Source: Candidatus Nitrosocosmicus oleophilus (GTDB taxonomy: Archaea > Thermoproteota > Nitrososphaeria > Nitrososphaerales > Nitrososphaeraceae). From it: a stretch of DNA of 64,000 nucleotides. The position numbers and the translations under genes are program-made. Under the pieces are notes generated by a model. The model ran no database searches. It saw only the letters and a program-made list of their open reading frames with translations, and was not told the origin of the DNA. Shown piece by piece: positions 63,052 to 64,000 of this stretch (position 1 is its first letter; each line of letters begins with the position of its first letter). The stretch covers positions 2,692,587 through 2,756,586 of the forward strand of contig NZ_CP012850.1 of assembly GCF_000802205.1 (NCBI RefSeq). Reading direction: 5' to 3'.

Positions 63052-63138
63052 ATAAAAAAATAATATAAAATTATTGATTTCACAGTCAAACCCAGGTTTT
63101 GACAAATTTATAAATACCTAATTGAGGATAGATAACTA

Positions 63139-63789
63139 TTGTCATCTACAGTTGCAGAATATATCTGTGAAGATTGTGGTTCTTTACTAATTCATTTGAA
63201 TCCAACTACGCTGCAGAGCATAATAGAGGTTCACTCGCAATTATGTCCCATAAAAAGACAAAAAATTCTTGCTAATGCAGAAGCTGAGAAACTAAAGAAA
63301 GTCTCCGGTACACGGAATGCAAACATCCCAGTTCAAGCTACCCAGATAGTAAGTGGTGCCCCACCAAGTGCTGCATCCATACCTCAACAAGTTGTAGCAC
63401 CCAGTATGAGTGAGGGCGGTGCCAATTCATCCCTACCATTGACAGGCACTGGAACAGACTACCAGGCAGCAGAAGGTCCAATAGATACTGGCTTTAAGTC
63501 AAAGAGACAATCTGCAGGGAAGTTTCACGGAATCCAAGTATGGGGTCCATACGATGCACCTGGACAGCTCGGGATCTGGGGTACTGATGTGTGCGTTGAT
63601 TTTGACATTTGTATTTCAGATGGTGCTTGTATTGATGCATGCCCTGTAAATGTTTATGAATGGCTTGATACACCAGGACATCCTGCTTCAGAGAGGAAAC
63701 CATTTATGATTAGAGAAAAGGATTGTATTTTTTGTTTGGCGTGCGAAAATGTCTGTCCTCCTCAAGCGATTAAAATATTTGTAAAATAG
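63139..63789 (+). CDS. 7Fe-type ferredoxin with N-terminal zinc-finger-like extension
   Basis: 216 residues, TTG start. The C-terminal 100 residues match archaeal zinc/7Fe ferredoxins: first cluster site CISDGACIDACP, in which Asp replaces the second Cys (C-x2-D-x2-C-x3-CP), typical of a [3Fe-4S] centre, followed by NVYEWLDTPGHPASE. The second site CIFCLACENVCPP is a normal [4Fe-4S] ligand set. The N-terminal 45 residues carry CEDCG and His/Cys positions that could bind zinc, and residues about 55-110 are a Ser/Pro/Ala/Gln-rich linker. It shuttles electrons between oxidoreductases. The long N-terminal extension is unusual. Confidence 0.9.
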   Translation: MSSTVAEYICEDCGSLLIHLNPTTLQSIIEVHSQLCPIKRQKILANAEAEKLKKVSGTRNANIPVQATQIVSGAPPSAASIPQQVVAPSMSEGGANSSLPLTGTGTDYQAAEGPIDTGFKSKRQSAGKFHGIQVWGPYDAPGQLGIWGTDVCVDFDICISDGACIDACPVNVYEWLDTPGHPASERKPFMIREKDCIFCLACENVCPPQAIKIFVK

Positions 63790-63814
63790 TATAGTACGAT
63801 CTAAACTGTTAGAT

Positions 63815-64000
63815 TTAACTATCCTCTTTGATATATTTATAAATTCTATAGTTTAATTTGCTATTGTACTTCATGGCAGTATCCCACTTTGAATTTCGTT
63901 CTTCATATAGAGCAACAAAATATTTCTTTTGGCTCAAATCAAGATTATGAAAAATGTTTTGACCTACAATAACTTCCCCAGGAAATGATAATGATGTAAT
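63815..64000 (-). CDS. Partial gene at window end, C-terminal 61 residues
   Basis: The reverse-strand frame runs from the window edge to a TAA at 63815 and has no start inside. The readable part is SFPGEVIVGQNIFHNLDLS, then KKYFVALYEERNSKWDTAMK and a basic, Tyr-rich end (NYRIYKYIKED). Not recognised. It is convergent with the ferredoxin gene. Confidence 0.6.
   Translation of the reverse strand: MTSLSFPGEVIVGQNIFHNLDLSQKKYFVALYEERNSKWDTAMKYNSKLNYRIYKYIKEDS

Noticed and set aside
63052-63105. 18-residue N-terminal extension of coaD
   Set aside because: The family starts close to the GGTFD motif; the extra segment is low-complexity and overlaps promoter-like DNA.
1-64000. CRISPR arrays, rRNA genes, ammonia-oxidation genes
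   Set aside because: No regularly spaced repeats, no rRNA-like sequence and no amo/nir-type gene were seen on either strand.

Overview
The window is AT-rich archaeal DNA from a member of the Nitrososphaerota (Thaumarchaeota), most likely a soil ammonia oxidiser of the Nitrososphaera/Nitrosocosmicus type. That placement is inferred from the gene set: a MIT-domain Vps4-like CdvC ATPase, archaeal RNA polymerase subunit Rpo12, EF-1 alpha next to uS10, aEF1B, aIF1A, tRNA-splicing endonuclease, Cdc48, Thi4, archaeal-type PheST and coaD, geranylgeranyl reductase, heme O synthase, and many very small Cys-rich proteins and histidine kinases of kinds I recall from that group. Starts are often GTG or TTG. 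Many genes look leaderless, with an A/T-rich TATA-like box about 25 nt upstream of the start. No ammonia-oxidation gene is present.

Layout. From 1 to 19.9 kb is dense housekeeping DNA: folD (cut by the edge), thi4, a DedA protein, an HTH-CBS regulator, tRNA-Gly, a DHH phosphoesterase, rpsJ-tuf, ileS, ppa, cdvC, a TrmB-type regulator, nnrD, rpoP with a zinc ribbon, ahcY, nob1-nadK and tRNA-Ile. At 19.97 kb an integrated element begins in the 3' end of tRNA-Ile(GAT). The tRNA end is repeated at 29.2 kb (partial, 14 nt) and 31.1 kb (17 nt), giving an array of about 9.3 kb plus 1.9 kb. It carries a tyrosine recombinase, a co-transcribed DNA-binding-like protein, a histidine kinase, a ferritin-like protein, a PriX/PriCT-like protein, a response regulator, secreted proteins, several broken genes and a family of GC-rich hairpins. 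A truncated second integrase lies just past the last repeat.

From 31.5 to 43.7 kb the DNA stays accessory-like and gene-poor. It has two sensor-kinase homologues whose phospho-accepting His is replaced, a paralogue of the element's secreted protein with an almost identical upstream region, a membrane sensor-like protein, a DsbA-like protein, and a translationally coupled wHTH plus AAA ATPase pair of unknown function.

From 43.8 to 64 kb housekeeping resumes: ctaB, cdc48, aEF1B with a zinc protein, a geranylgeranyl reductase, pgk, a 1.33 kb gene-free stretch rich in dyads, rpl10e, endA, small zinc proteins, a secreted Asp-box (sialidase-like) protein, a frameshifted msrB, aIF1A, pheS-pheT, trpS, coaD and a 7Fe-type ferredoxin.

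How it fits together. The housekeeping parts serve translation (six aminoacylation or factor genes, two ribosomal proteins, two tRNAs), proteostasis and division (Cdc48, CdvC), and cofactor and lipid synthesis (folate, thiazole, NAD(P), CoA, heme O, archaeol). The accessory middle is a tRNA-Ile integration hotspot that has taken up more than one element and is partly decaying. Its cargo is mostly signalling (two intact-looking two-component proteins) and cell-surface proteins.
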